Shown: positions 33,449-42,448, numbered from the stretch's first letter. The stretch is DNA of 64,000 nucleotides from Hyphomicrobiales bacterium (GCA_900469445.1 UBXM01000037.1:121350-185349); one strand, 5' to 3'. Notes: generated by a model from the letters alone, not told the origin. Numbers and translations are program-made.

Positions 33449-34768
33449 ATGCTCTTGGATAACACCTTGGCAAAAGACACGGCCTCGTCGCCCATCGACG
33501 AAAAGGTCAGGCTGAAATCTATCATCGGCGGTTCTGCCGGCAATCTGGTCGAGTGGTACGACTGGTATGTCTATTCCGCCTTCACCCTCTACTTCGCTCC
33601 CATCTTCTTTCCCTCCGGCGACCAGACTGCCGAACTCCTGAGCGCTGCGGCCGTCTTTGCCGTCGGCTTCCTGATGCGGCCGATCGGCGCCTGGTTCATG
33701 GGCATCTATGCCGACCGCAAGGGACGCAAGGCCGGCCTGACGCTCTCCGTCACGCTCATGTGTCTCGGTTCCTTCCTGATCGCGATTGCGCCGGGTTACG
33801 AGTCGATCGGCATTGCCGCACCGGCGATCCTGGTGTTTGCACGCCTGCTTCAGGGCATCAGCGTCGGCGGCGAATACGGCGCCAGCGCCACCTATCTCAG
33901 CGAAATGGCCGGTCGTAACCGGCGTGGTTTCTTCTCCAGCTTCCAGTATGTGACGCTGATTTCCGGCCAGCTCGTAGCCCTTGCGGTGCTGCTCGTGCTG
34001 CAGGCGATCCTGACGGCGGAACAGCTGCAGTCCTGGGGCTGGCGCATCCCGTTCTTCATCGGCGGTTTGCTGGCGATCGTGGTGTTCTATATCCGCCGCG
34101 GTCTCGTCGAGACGCAGTCGTTCAAGAATGCGGACAAGGACGCGAAGAAGTCTTCCGGTGGCTGGGCGCTGTTCAGGCATTACCCGAAGGAGGCCTTCCT
34201 CGTCATCGCGCTGACTTCCGGCGGTACGCTCGCGTTTTACGCCTACACGACCTACCTGCAGAAATTCCTGGTCAACACGTCGGGCTTCAGCAAGGAGACA
34301 GCGACCGAGATCACCACGGCGGCGCTGTTCGTCTTCATGCTCTGCCAGCCGATTGCCGGCGCATTGTCGGATCGCATCGGGCGAAAGCCGCTGATGGTCG
34401 GTTTCGGTATTCTCGGGACGCTGTTCACCTATCTGATCTTCACCTCGCTCGCCGCGACCACGAACGCGTTCACCGCCTTCCTGCTGTCGCTCGTCGGCCT
34501 GTTGATCGTCACCGGTTACACCTCGATCAACGCGGTGGTGAAGGCCGAGCTGTTTCCGGCGCATATAAGGGCGCTCGGCGTGGCGCTGCCTTATGCGCTA
34601 GCCAACACGATCTTCGGCGGTACCGCGGAGTTCGTGGCGCTGAAGTTCAAGCAGATGGGCCATGAGAACTGGTTCTTCTGGTACGTGACGATCATGATCG
34701 CCATCTCGCTCGTGGTCTATGTGAAGATGCGCGACACCAAGCATCACAGCCATATCAAGGAAGACTGA
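33449..34768 (+). CDS. MFS transporter, metabolite:H+ symporter (KgtP-like)
   Basis: A 439-residue, 12-helix transporter of the MHS branch of the major facilitator superfamily, which imports carboxylates such as alpha-ketoglutarate, citrate or shikimate with protons. Signature stretches: SAGNLVEWYDWYVYSAF (near 28-44), the loop motif GIYADRKGRKAG, RLLQGISVGGEYGAS and GALSDRIGRKPLM. I start it at ATG 33449; longer versions add sequence unlike the family. It has its own terminator. It may import a sugar acid for the preceding genes or serve a separate carboxylate. Confidence 0.88.
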   Translation: MLLDNTLAKDTASSPIDEKVRLKSIIGGSAGNLVEWYDWYVYSAFTLYFAPIFFPSGDQTAELLSAAAVFAVGFLMRPIGAWFMGIYADRKGRKAGLTLSVTLMCLGSFLIAIAPGYESIGIAAPAILVFARLLQGISVGGEYGASATYLSEMAGRNRRGFFSSFQYVTLISGQLVALAVLLVLQAILTAEQLQSWGWRIPFFIGGLLAIVVFYIRRGLVETQSFKNADKDAKKSSGGWALFRHYPKEAFLVIALTSGGTLAFYAYTTYLQKFLVNTSGFSKETATEITTAALFVFMLCQPIAGALSDRIGRKPLMVGFGILGTLFTYLIFTSLAATTNAFTAFLLSLVGLLIVTGYTSINAVVKAELFPAHIRALGVALPYALANTIFGGTAEFVALKFKQMGHENWFFWYVTIMIAISLVVYVKMRDTKHHSHIKED

Positions 34769-34815
34769 TTCTCGCCGGTTTGCCGGCCGAGGCTTCATAA
34801 AGGTTCTTCAAACAG

Positions 34816-34842
34816 GAGGCGGGCCCATGGCTCGCCTCTTTT
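34816..34842 (+). terminator. Rho-independent terminator after MFS gene
   Basis: A 10-bp stem with one G-T pair (34816-34825 with 34829-34838) and a 3-base loop is followed by TTTTC. The rest of 34769-35077 up to minC holds no gene; it contains the CtrA box and AT-richer promoter sequence. Confidence 0.75.
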
Positions 34843-35020
34843 CATTTTTCTCGGGTCATTTTTTTCGATGCAGGAACAAGGCCTGTCCGATTCTCTGCAT
34901 GCAAAAGAAAATCCGCATAAGCCTCGATCAAGGCTGCGGGTTCAGGGTTTGCCTCAACCACCTTCGCGATCCTGTTTCAATCCAGTTCGTTACCGCTTCT
35001 TAAGATTTGGGCGGGTCGCG

Positions 35021-35036
35021 TTAACCATTTGTTAAC
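35021..35036 (+). promoter_or_regulatory. CtrA-type binding box upstream of minC
   Basis: TTAA, seven bases, TTAAC (35021-35036) is a perfect match to the CtrA consensus TTAA-N7-TTAAC and lies 41 bp before the minC ATG. CtrA is the alphaproteobacterial cell-cycle master regulator, known to act on min genes in S. meliloti. The site is seen; binding here is inferred. Confidence 0.7.
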
Positions 35037-35077
35037 CACGTCAGCGGTAGACATCGGGCAACGATTTTTTAACGTAG

Positions 35078-35830
35078 ATGACCAAAGTGCTAACAGACGC
35101 TCGCTCCATTCGCATCAAGGGCCGTTCGTTCCTGGCGGTCGTTCTTTCACCGGATCTTCCGCTGGATCAATGGCTTGAACGCCTCGACGATCTGGCTGCC
35201 CGATCTGCCGGCTTCTTTCTCGACAGGCCCGTCGTTCTCGACGTGTCGGATCTGCCGATCAAGAAGGCCGAACTGAAACAGCTGATCGACGACCTTGCCG
35301 AACGCAATGTGCGGATCATGGGTGTCGAAGGCGCACGGCCGTCGATGCTCGGTCCGGGCATGCCGCCGGCGATGAAGGGCGGCAAGCCTGCCTCCGACGT
35401 CGAGGTGACGGCACGGGAGCCGGATGCCGAGAGCGAAGCCGAAGCCGAGGTTGCCGCACAGGCGCCGCAGCGCCAGGAAGCGCCACAGGTTCGGGCTATC
35501 CCGCAGTCTCTGGTGATCGATGAGCCGGTCCGTTCGGGCCAATCGATCATCTTTCCGGAAGGCGACATCACCATTGTCGGCTCCGTCGCATCGGGTGCCG
35601 AGGTTATCGCCGGCGGTTCGATCCACATCTACGGCACGCTTCGCGGCCGGGCGATGGCAGGGTCGATCGGCAATACCAACGCGCGCATTTTCTGCCGCCG
35701 TCTCGAGGCCGAGCTGATCGCCATCGACGGTATCTACAAGATGGCGGAAGACATGGATTCGAGCCTTCGCGGGCACGCCGTGCAACTGTCGCTCGAGGGC
35801 GACACGATCATGGCAGACATACTTTTCTGA
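35078..35830 (+). CDS. minC: Septum site-determining protein MinC
   Basis: A 250-residue MinC, the FtsZ inhibitor of the Min division-site system. The N-terminal domain (about 7-100) disrupts FtsZ; an Ala/Glu/Gln-rich linker (about 105-140) leads to the C-terminal beta-helix (about 145-250) with NVGSVASGAEVIAGGSIHIYG-like repeats and GRAMAG that bind MinD. The ATG is 41 bp after a CtrA box, and 31 bp separate its stop from minD. It acts at the membrane with MinD and is placed by MinE. Confidence 0.95.
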   Translation: MTKVLTDARSIRIKGRSFLAVVLSPDLPLDQWLERLDDLAARSAGFFLDRPVVLDVSDLPIKKAELKQLIDDLAERNVRIMGVEGARPSMLGPGMPPAMKGGKPASDVEVTAREPDAESEAEAEVAAQAPQRQEAPQVRAIPQSLVIDEPVRSGQSIIFPEGDITIVGSVASGAEVIAGGSIHIYGTLRGRAMAGSIGNTNARIFCRRLEAELIAIDGIYKMAEDMDSSLRGHAVQLSLEGDTIMADILF

Positions 35831-35861
35831 ACCGGCATAAGGTTCAATACAGGAGATCAGG

Positions 35862-36677
35862 ATGGGGAAAGTCATAGTCGTGACGTCCGGCAAGGGCGGA
35901 GTTGGCAAGACAACATCGACTGCCGCACTCGGGGCAGCGCTTGCACAGCGCAATGAAAAGGTCGCCGTCGTCGATTTCGATGTCGGGCTTCGTAACCTCG
36001 ACCTCGTCATGGGCGCCGAGCGCCGCGTGGTCTACGACCTCGTCAACGTCATCAATGGCGACGCCAAACTTCCGCAGGCACTGATCCGCGACAAGCGGCT
36101 CGATACGCTGTTCCTGCTGCCGGCCTCCCAGACGCGCGACAAGGATGCGCTGACGGAAGAGGGCGTCGAGCGCGTCATCGGCGAATTGAAGAAATATTTC
36201 GACTGGGTCATCTGCGACAGCCCGGCCGGCATCGAAAAGGGTGCGACGCTTGCCATGCGCCACGCCGATGTTGCCGTCGTCGTCACCAACCCGGAAGTTT
36301 CGTCGGTTCGCGATTCGGACCGTATCATCGGCATGCTCGATTCCAAGACGCTGAAGGCCGAAAACGGTGAGCGGATGGAAAAGCACCTGCTGCTGACCCG
36401 CTACGACAGCAATCGTGCGGAACGCGGCGACATGCTAAAGGTCGACGACGTTCTGGAAATCCTCTCCATCCCGCTTCTCGGCATCATTCCGGAAAGCATG
36501 GATGTTCTGAAGGCATCGAACCTTGGTGCACCGGTGACGCTGTCGGATGCACGCAGCGCGCCGTCCCAGGCCTATTTTGAAGCTGCTCGCCGTCTGGCCG
36601 GCGAAGTCGTACCAGTAACGGTGCCGGGCGAGAAGCGCGGCATCTTCGGAAAACTCTTCGGAAGGAAGGCCGCATGA
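35862..36677 (+). CDS. minD: Septum site-determining protein MinD
   Basis: A 271-residue ParA-type ATPase that carries MinC to the membrane. The deviant Walker A motif SGKGGVGKTTST is at about 8-19, the switch region VVDFDVGLRNLD at 37-48, and Walker B VICDSPAGIE at about 119-128. The last 10 residues (GIFGKLFGRKAA) form the amphipathic membrane-targeting helix. A GGAGAT site precedes the ATG. The stop overlaps the minE start by four bases. Confidence 0.97.
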   Translation: MGKVIVVTSGKGGVGKTTSTAALGAALAQRNEKVAVVDFDVGLRNLDLVMGAERRVVYDLVNVINGDAKLPQALIRDKRLDTLFLLPASQTRDKDALTEEGVERVIGELKKYFDWVICDSPAGIEKGATLAMRHADVAVVVTNPEVSSVRDSDRIIGMLDSKTLKAENGERMEKHLLLTRYDSNRAERGDMLKVDDVLEILSIPLLGIIPESMDVLKASNLGAPVTLSDARSAPSQAYFEAARRLAGEVVPVTVPGEKRGIFGKLFGRKAA

Positions 36678-36937
36678 GCATACTGCGTCTTTTCACACGT
36701 TCGGCACGGCGCTCGGCGCCGGCTGCACGGGAACGCCTGCAGGTTCTGCTGGCTCACGAGCGGGCATCGACCGGCTCCGATCTCACCACGATCCTGCGCG
36801 AGGAAATCCTTGCCGTCATCGCCAAGCACGTTCAGCTCGACGGCGATCGTGTCACGGTGAAGGTCGATCGCGACGAGAACGTCTCGATCCTCGAGATCGA
36901 TGTCGAAATTCCGCTGGATGCTGCAAGGGCGGCCTGA
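36674..36937 (+). CDS. minE: Cell division topological specificity factor MinE
   Basis: An 87-residue MinE, normal length. The N-terminal amphipathic segment (MSILRLFTRSARR) touches the membrane, the anti-MinCD helix AARERLQVLLAHERAS follows (about 17-32), and the C-terminal dimerisation part ends in EIDVEIPLD. The start ATGA overlaps the minD stop. It stimulates the MinD ATPase to position the inhibitor at the poles. Confidence 0.96.
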   Translation: MSILRLFTRSARRSAPAARERLQVLLAHERASTGSDLTTILREEILAVIAKHVQLDGDRVTVKVDRDENVSILEIDVEIPLDAARAA

Positions 36938-36981
36938 AGCGTAAAAGACGGAGAAAGCCATTGCTTTCTCCGCGGTATATC

Positions 36982-37022
36982 AAGGCGGCTCGGTGCTTAG
37001 GCTCCGGGCCGCCTTTCGTTTT
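36982..37022 (+). terminator. Terminator of minCDE operon
   Basis: A 12-bp stem with one G-T pair (AAGGCGGCTCGG, 36982-36993, with 37004-37015) is followed by TCGTTTT. A second perfect 10-bp hairpin without a T-run (36949-36972) lies directly before it. Confidence 0.75.
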
Positions 37023-37155
37023 GGCAACTCCTGCAGAACAACGCGGGGCGATGCGGAAATCTGCGCCATTCCGCCCATCAATTGGGGCCGGGCGGTTTTC
37101 GCGGCGGTCTGGCGCCCTATCATCCTTCAGGAGATAACCGCCAAAGCGTTGCTTG

Positions 37156-38769
37156 ATGATATCATCTCAAGGTGCACAGGATCCTCCGACCAGCGATGTC
37201 TGCATCGTCGGTGCGGGGCCTGTCGGGCTGGCGATGGCGCTGAGGCTGGAAGCGCGGGGCATTTCCGTCACCTTGCTTGAGATGGGGCAGGACGGCGATA
37301 CGGCGCCGCGGCAGGGCCGTATCGAAATCAGCAATCGGCATCATGCACATGTCGAGGCCGCGTCGCGGGCGGGAATAGGCGGAACTTCCGCCCTCTGGGG
37401 TGGCCGCTGCGTTGCCCTGGACGATCTCGATTTCGAGAAGAGAGAACACGTTCCCTTCTCGGGCTGGCCGATCCCGCATGGCGAGCTGCGCCGCTATTAT
37501 GGACCTGCTCTCGAATTTCTTCGTTGCAGCACGGTCGATCTGCCCGCTGTGGAACTCGCTGTGGACGACCAGCGTGTCACGACATCGGCGGTCGAGCGCT
37601 GGAGCGAGCGGCCTGATCTCGGACCTGTCTATCTGGAGCGGGTTCGGTCGTCCGACCGGATATCGCTTTTCACCGGCGCCGTCGTCACGGCCCTGGAGCC
37701 CGATGCTTCCGGCCAACGGATCGAAACGCTGTGCGCACAAATCATGGGTCGGGATGTCCGTATCCGCGCTGGGGTCTTCATCCTTGCCGGGGGAGGGCTG
37801 GAGAACACGCGCCTGCTTCTTGCCCTGCGAAATTCGGGCGGAATTTCTCCATCGCCGGTGACGGGACAATTCTATCAGGGGCACCTGACCGGGTATATCG
37901 CCGTCATCCAGTTCGATTGCGCCCGATCGGCGATGCCGCTTTTCTTTCAGCGCAGCCGGGATGGCGGTGTGTTCAGGCGCCGCTTGCAGATTTCGCCTGC
38001 CGTTCAGCAAGAGGAGCGGCTGCTGAACAGTGTCTTCTGGATCGACGCCATTTCGATTGCCGATCCCGTTCACGGTTCCGGCGCCTTGTCTGCCTGTTAT
38101 CTTTTTCTCAGGCTGACCCGACTTTACGGCCGTCTGTCCAAGGGGCTGGCACCGGCGTCGCGTGGGGCGGCATCCGGCTGGATGGCGCATGTGCGAAACC
38201 TTGCGGCCGATTGGACCTGGCCACGCGACCTGCCGGCGGTGCTGAAGGCGCTTTCCCATCGGCGTGCCGGAGGCCGCACGCTGCTCAACCCCAAGGGTCG
38301 TTACCTGCTGCGGTATCACGCCGAGCAGGTGCCCGATCCAAAAAGCAGGGTGGAGCTTGGTGCTTCCGAGAACGGGGTCGGGCCGGCGCTTGTGGTCGAC
38401 TACAGGGTTGTGGAGCAGGATATCGATTCCGTGCTTCGGTCCCACGAGGTGCTGGATGACTGGCTTCGCCGGAATGGCATCGGGCATCTGGATTATTCCG
38501 CCGACGGGAGTGTTCGGCAAAAATCCGTATCGGATCAGGCTTTCGACGGGTTTCACCAGATCGGACTGGCGCGGATGGCGACGGATCCCGGCGAAGGGGC
38601 GGCAGATGTGGACTGCCGTGTTCACGGGCTCGCCAATCTCTATCTCTCAGGAAGCTGCCTCTTTCCAACCGGCGGCCACGCAAACCCGACTTTGCCGGCG
38701 GTCGCTCTTGCCATGAGGCTTGCCGATCATCTCGGGCAAAACCTCAGGCAGGAACGGAGTGAGGCCTGA
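37156..38769 (+). CDS. GMC-type FAD-dependent oxidoreductase
   Basis: A 537-residue flavoprotein with an FAD motif VCIVGAGPVGLAMALRLE (about 15-32), GIGGTSALWGGRC (about 74-86) and the C-terminal GMC signature around SGSCLFPTGGHANPTLPAVALAMRLADHL, where the histidine and asparagine of the active site fall. Such enzymes oxidise alcohol groups of sugars or other small molecules. It lies beside exoQ and overlaps its 3' end by 26 bp in convergent orientation. TTG 37153 is another possible start. A role in modifying exopolysaccharide or its precursors is suggested only by position. Confidence 0.82.
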   Translation: MISSQGAQDPPTSDVCIVGAGPVGLAMALRLEARGISVTLLEMGQDGDTAPRQGRIEISNRHHAHVEAASRAGIGGTSALWGGRCVALDDLDFEKREHVPFSGWPIPHGELRRYYGPALEFLRCSTVDLPAVELAVDDQRVTTSAVERWSERPDLGPVYLERVRSSDRISLFTGAVVTALEPDASGQRIETLCAQIMGRDVRIRAGVFILAGGGLENTRLLLALRNSGGISPSPVTGQFYQGHLTGYIAVIQFDCARSAMPLFFQRSRDGGVFRRRLQISPAVQQEERLLNSVFWIDAISIADPVHGSGALSACYLFLRLTRLYGRLSKGLAPASRGAASGWMAHVRNLAADWTWPRDLPAVLKALSHRRAGGRTLLNPKGRYLLRYHAEQVPDPKSRVELGASENGVGPALVVDYRVVEQDIDSVLRSHEVLDDWLRRNGIGHLDYSADGSVRQKSVSDQAFDGFHQIGLARMATDPGEGAADVDCRVHGLANLYLSGSCLFPTGGHANPTLPAVALAMRLADHLGQNLRQERSEA

Positions 38770-40003
38770 AACGCGGCTGGCTGACCTTGGGATGGCGCCG
38801 TGGCATAGTCAACTTCCCGGCGGCGTAGAACATCAGGAAAGAGCCGATCTGATAGGGGAAGATCACGTCGATCTCGACGAAGGAGCGCATCAGCAGCAAC
38901 AGGCTGACGGCGAAGAGAACGACAGATGACGGATCGTTGTGCCGGTTCAACATCGCGCTCAAATGTCCGAAGACGTTTTTCAGCATGACGAAAACAAGGA
39001 TTGCGAGGCCGACCAGACCATTCTCCACGGCCACTTCGATATAGGTGTTGTGGAAGTGGAAGCCCGTGCGGGTGGCGATGAAGAATTCGTCCCACAGCTG
39101 TTCCGGCTTGGCGAAACCCTGCACCCAGAAACCCTGATAGCCCATGCCGAGAACGGGATTGAGGTATGCCGCCTCGATGCCCTGTTGCCAGAGGTAGGTT
39201 CGTCCCGTCAGCGTCGAATCCTTGCCGAACAGGCCGAGGATTGCGTCGACCGCGCCCATCTGCAGGCCGGCGACGACAACGGCGAGCCCGATGACGACGA
39301 CGCCGACGAACAGAAGTTTTCGGCTGCCCGGTCCCAGAAGGCCGAAGGGCAGATAGGCGATACAGGCCGCGATCAATCCCGCTGTGGTGATGACGGACGT
39401 GGCGGATTGAGAGGCCATCAAGCAATAGGCGCAAAGCAGTGCCGCGGCGCCCGCACCGGCCAGCCAGATATCCTTGCGGCGGAAGACGATGGCGTAAAGG
39501 ACCGAGAAGACGATGCCGAGCGAGGCATAAAGACCGAGCTGGTTCTTCGACGAAAACGAGCCGACGAAGCTGTAGCTGCCATCCATCGCATCATAGCTGT
39601 AGGAGCCGAAGGCGATCGAATAGAGCATGACCACGACCGTGCCGACGATCGAGCCACGCGTGAGCGTCAGCACACTGATCGTGCGCATCGCGATCAATGC
39701 GCAGATCAGGTGAGTGAGCAATTGAATGGCCGTTCTCAGCGACACCGAAGGCGCCGGCGACCAGAAGGCCGACAGGAAACAGAGAAGCGGAAAGGCAATG
39801 ATCCAGAGATATCTGAAATAATTGCCGAGCACCCGCTTGTAATCGACCAGGACCAGCGGAAACCAGACCGCATAATAGGCAAGGATCGACACCTGCCCGA
39901 AACGGCTGGAATAGGCGAAGACGAAGAAGGATAGCGACACTGCCGCTATCCCGTAAAGCTGGTTCCTGTCAGGGTCGACCAACATCGACCGAGCGATCTT
40001 CAT
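38744..40003 (-). CDS. exoQ: Exopolysaccharide polymerase ExoQ (Wzy/O-antigen ligase family)
   Basis: A 419-residue inner-membrane protein with about 11 helices and the O-antigen ligase/polymerase (Wzy_C) loop containing SSKNQLGLYASLGI (about 149-162) and the periplasmic TGRTYLWQQGIEAAYLNPVLGMGY and HFHNTYIEVAVE stretches. ExoQ joins succinoglycan octasaccharide units into long chains. It lies 10 bp after exoF and two genes after exoY, as in S. meliloti exoYFQ. Its 3' end overlaps the convergent flavoprotein gene. Confidence 0.9.
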   Translation of the reverse strand: MKIARSMLVDPDRNQLYGIAAVSLSFFVFAYSSRFGQVSILAYYAVWFPLVLVDYKRVLGNYFRYLWIIAFPLLCFLSAFWSPAPSVSLRTAIQLLTHLICALIAMRTISVLTLTRGSIVGTVVVMLYSIAFGSYSYDAMDGSYSFVGSFSSKNQLGLYASLGIVFSVLYAIVFRRKDIWLAGAGAAALLCAYCLMASQSATSVITTAGLIAACIAYLPFGLLGPGSRKLLFVGVVVIGLAVVVAGLQMGAVDAILGLFGKDSTLTGRTYLWQQGIEAAYLNPVLGMGYQGFWVQGFAKPEQLWDEFFIATRTGFHFHNTYIEVAVENGLVGLAILVFVMLKNVFGHLSAMLNRHNDPSSVVLFAVSLLLLMRSFVEIDVIFPYQIGSFLMFYAAGKLTMPRRHPKVSQPRFRPHSVPA

Positions 40004-40013
40004 TCGTCACCTA

Positions 40014-41411
40014 TCACTGCATCAGAAGTTCTGATGAGACCTTGATCACGTCGCCGGGTCGCAGCACGGCGTTTTCATCGACCGAGATCTGTTTCGGGCC
40101 ATCGCCGGTATCGCGGACGATGACGTATTTGATCGCCGCATCCTTGTTGGACGGATCGAATTTCAGGGCTTCCGCCGACTGTGCCAATGCTTCCTGCATC
40201 AGTTCACGGCTGGTGGTGAGTTCGTAGCCAAGCTTTTCAAGCTGCGCTTCGGTATCTTGCAGCTCCTGTGCCCGCTGGGCATCCCAGTCGTTGCGAAGAT
40301 TGATCTCGTCCTGGTTCGCCTTGTTGATATCCTGCTTGGCGCGAAGCGCGGCCGTATCCGTATCCAGCATGTTGGATTCCAGATCGGCCGACCGCTCTTC
40401 CGCCGACAGGCGGCGGCTGGATGTGGCAAGACCCTGTTCGGTCAGCTTGGCCATGCGGTCACGGTCGTCGTTGACCAGCTGGAGCTGGCGCTTCTGCGTC
40501 ACGGATTTCTGGGCAAGCGACTGAACCTCGGTATCCAGAAGGGTCTTGAGGTCGGCCAATGCCTTCAGCTGGAGTTCGTAACGCTCACGCCGGGATTTCA
40601 TCAGCGAGGCTTCGCTCGCCATCAGTTCCTTGGCGTTCACAACGTCTTTCAGTTCCGGCGGCATCACCAGTTCCTTGACGTTGGCGATTTCCGCCATGAG
40701 CCGGGCCCTGCGGGCGATCAGCCGGCCGCGTTCCGAATCGCTGACCTGAGCGTCGCCACGCGCCCTGATGAAATCACGGGCAAAACGCTGTCCGGAGTCG
40801 GATCGCTTGAGGCCGCCAGCAAGGCTGACTGCCTTCAACACGGTCAGATTGGGCGAGTAGGGATATTCGCCCGGCTTGTCGACATCACCGGCCAGAAAGA
40901 GCGGACGGAATTCGGCCACTTCCACGGACGCGGAGGGAAGATTGCGCAGGGCGAATTCGCTCTGCAGCCTCTCGCCTATCGCCTTGCCGACCTCTGCCGT
41001 CGTTTTGCCGGCGGCATCGAGATCACCGATGAAAGGCAGCGACAGTGCACCTGCCGGTCCCACGGTGTAATCGCCGCTGACGACATCCCAGTTGCGGACG
41101 CTGCCATCGGCCGGCTGCCATTCCGCCACGCGGATGCGCAGCTTGTCCATGACGCCGAGGCGGTAGGCGCCTTCCTGGCTCTTGGCACTGGCCGGCGTTG
41201 CCGCTTGTGCCGGCTTGCTGGTCTTTGCCTGGGGTTGGGCCTGGGGCTGGGCCTGAGTTTGGGCCTGCGGCTTTGCCTGAGACTGAGAGGCTGGCGATTG
41301 AGGCTGGGCAGAACTCTGCGCGCCTGCTGCTGTGGTCAGCGACAAAACTACTGTTCCCGCCGCCATTGCCAGCGTCGGGAAGCGTCGCGGTAAGACCATT
41401 CGGATACCCAT
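40014..41411 (-). CDS. exoF: Outer-membrane polysaccharide export protein ExoF
   Basis: A 465-residue export protein. A signal peptide (about 1-30, ending AAGAQ) is followed by a Gln/Pro/Ala-rich repeated linker (about 32-65), a Poly_export/SLBB region (YRLGVMDKLRIRVAEW, GDYTVGPAGALSLPFIG, VEVAEFRPLFLAGDVDKPGEYPY) and a long coiled coil (about 230-420). ATG 41411 is preferred to 41447 because AAGGAG lies 5 bases upstream. It helps export succinoglycan with ExoP. The linker is longer and more repetitive than usual. Confidence 0.9.
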   Translation of the reverse strand: MGIRMVLPRRFPTLAMAAGTVVLSLTTAAGAQSSAQPQSPASQSQAKPQAQTQAQPQAQPQAKTSKPAQAATPASAKSQEGAYRLGVMDKLRIRVAEWQPADGSVRNWDVVSGDYTVGPAGALSLPFIGDLDAAGKTTAEVGKAIGERLQSEFALRNLPSASVEVAEFRPLFLAGDVDKPGEYPYSPNLTVLKAVSLAGGLKRSDSGQRFARDFIRARGDAQVSDSERGRLIARRARLMAEIANVKELVMPPELKDVVNAKELMASEASLMKSRRERYELQLKALADLKTLLDTEVQSLAQKSVTQKRQLQLVNDDRDRMAKLTEQGLATSSRRLSAEERSADLESNMLDTDTAALRAKQDINKANQDEINLRNDWDAQRAQELQDTEAQLEKLGYELTTSRELMQEALAQSAEALKFDPSNKDAAIKYVIVRDTGDGPKQISVDENAVLRPGDVIKVSSELLMQ

Positions 41412-41498
41412 CAGATCTCCTTGGTTCTCGTATGTATGGTATTTCATCGTGATTTTCCGCGCCGGCGGGGAGGATCGCGGCGCGGCTGATAGACCCTG

Positions 41499-42179
41499 TC
41501 AGTAGCTGCCGCGAGCCATGCAGACGGCCGGAATTGTCCGCAGGATGATCGAGACATCCTGACCCAACGACCAGTTCTGCACATAGTGCGTGTCGAATGC
41601 GATGCGGGTCTCGTAGGACACGTCATTGCGTCCGCTGATCTGCCACAGCCCGGTCAGGCCAGGGCGGGTCTGCAGGTAGTAGATGGCAGAGCTGTCATAA
41701 ACCTTCAGCTCGTCATCAACGACCGGGCGGGGACCGACCACACTCATTTCACCACGAAGGATGTTGAGGAGCTGTGGCAGTTCATCAAGGCTGAGCTTGC
41801 GCAGGACACGGCCAACCGCTGTGACGCGCGGGTCGTCACGGAGTTTGCGGGTCTTGCGCCATTCTTCCGCAGCCTCGGGATTTTCCCGAAGATGCTTGCG
41901 CAGCAGTTCATCGCCGTTGACGGCCATGGTGCGGAACTTCAAGCACTTGAAGGTCCGGCCCTTATGGCCAATGCGGCTGTGGCCGTAAAAGGCCGGGCCT
42001 TTATCCGTCAGCTTAACCAAGGCCATGATCATCAAAAACAGCGGGCTGAAAATGATCAGGGCGAGGCCTGCGGAGGTAAAGTCGAACGTTCTTTTGACCA
42101 GGCCGCCAATCGGGAGTGTCATGGCGGCATGGTCCAGGTCTGATAGCGGCGTATCTGCCGAACGTGTCGCTGACTTCAT
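41499..42179 (-). CDS. exoY: Undecaprenyl-phosphate galactose phosphotransferase ExoY
   Basis: A 226-residue bacterial sugar transferase, the same length as S. meliloti ExoY. It starts with MKSATRSA, has one membrane helix (about 32-55), then the conserved KRTFD, KFRTM, SLDELPQLLNILRGEMS, VGPRP and RPGLTGLWQISGRND motifs, and ends in PAVCMARGSY. It adds the first sugar-phosphate (galactose-1-P) to the lipid carrier, the committed step in the succinoglycan repeat. It heads the minus-strand exoYFQ unit. ExoX, encoded across the upstream intergenic region, is its known post-translational inhibitor. Confidence 0.96.
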   Translation of the reverse strand: MKSATRSADTPLSDLDHAAMTLPIGGLVKRTFDFTSAGLALIIFSPLFLMIMALVKLTDKGPAFYGHSRIGHKGRTFKCLKFRTMAVNGDELLRKHLRENPEAAEEWRKTRKLRDDPRVTAVGRVLRKLSLDELPQLLNILRGEMSVVGPRPVVDDELKVYDSSAIYYLQTRPGLTGLWQISGRNDVSYETRIAFDTHYVQNWSLGQDVSIILRTIPAVCMARGSY

Positions 42180-42401
42180 AGAGGGGGCTCCATTTAGGTT
42201 TTGCGATAGTCGGTGCCTTAAGGCGCTTCATTGAGCTGATATGTGATAATAAGTCTGTGTTCGTAATTTGATGCCAGACAAAAATTTCGCCCATGTGACG
42301 AAACAGGCTGAATGTGAGACGAAAGGTGGAAAGGCGTCACAGCCACAGGTAGTGAATTTGAATATAAAGGCTTACACAAATACTACCGGGTGTCTGTAAA
42401 A

Positions 42402-42448
42402 TTGAATCGATGTCGAATATTAATCGTAATCGAAACTTGAATCGAATG
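42402..42448. repeat. AATCGA-rich short repeat cluster
   Basis: TTGAATCGATG (42402-42412) and TTGAATCGAATG (42437-42448), with AATCG and GAAT copies between them, form imperfect direct repeats about 35 bp apart in the exoY-exoX promoter region. They could be binding sites for an AT-preferring regulator such as MucR/Ros. Confidence 0.5.

Noticed and set aside
33077..34564. A 495-codon minus-strand frame
   Set aside because: Antisense shadow of the MHS transporter; charged low-complexity composition typical of shadows.
42293..42325. ChvI binding site in the exoY-exoX region
   Set aside because: ATGTGAC and a TGTGAGACGAAA stretch are suggestive, but the match is too short to call.
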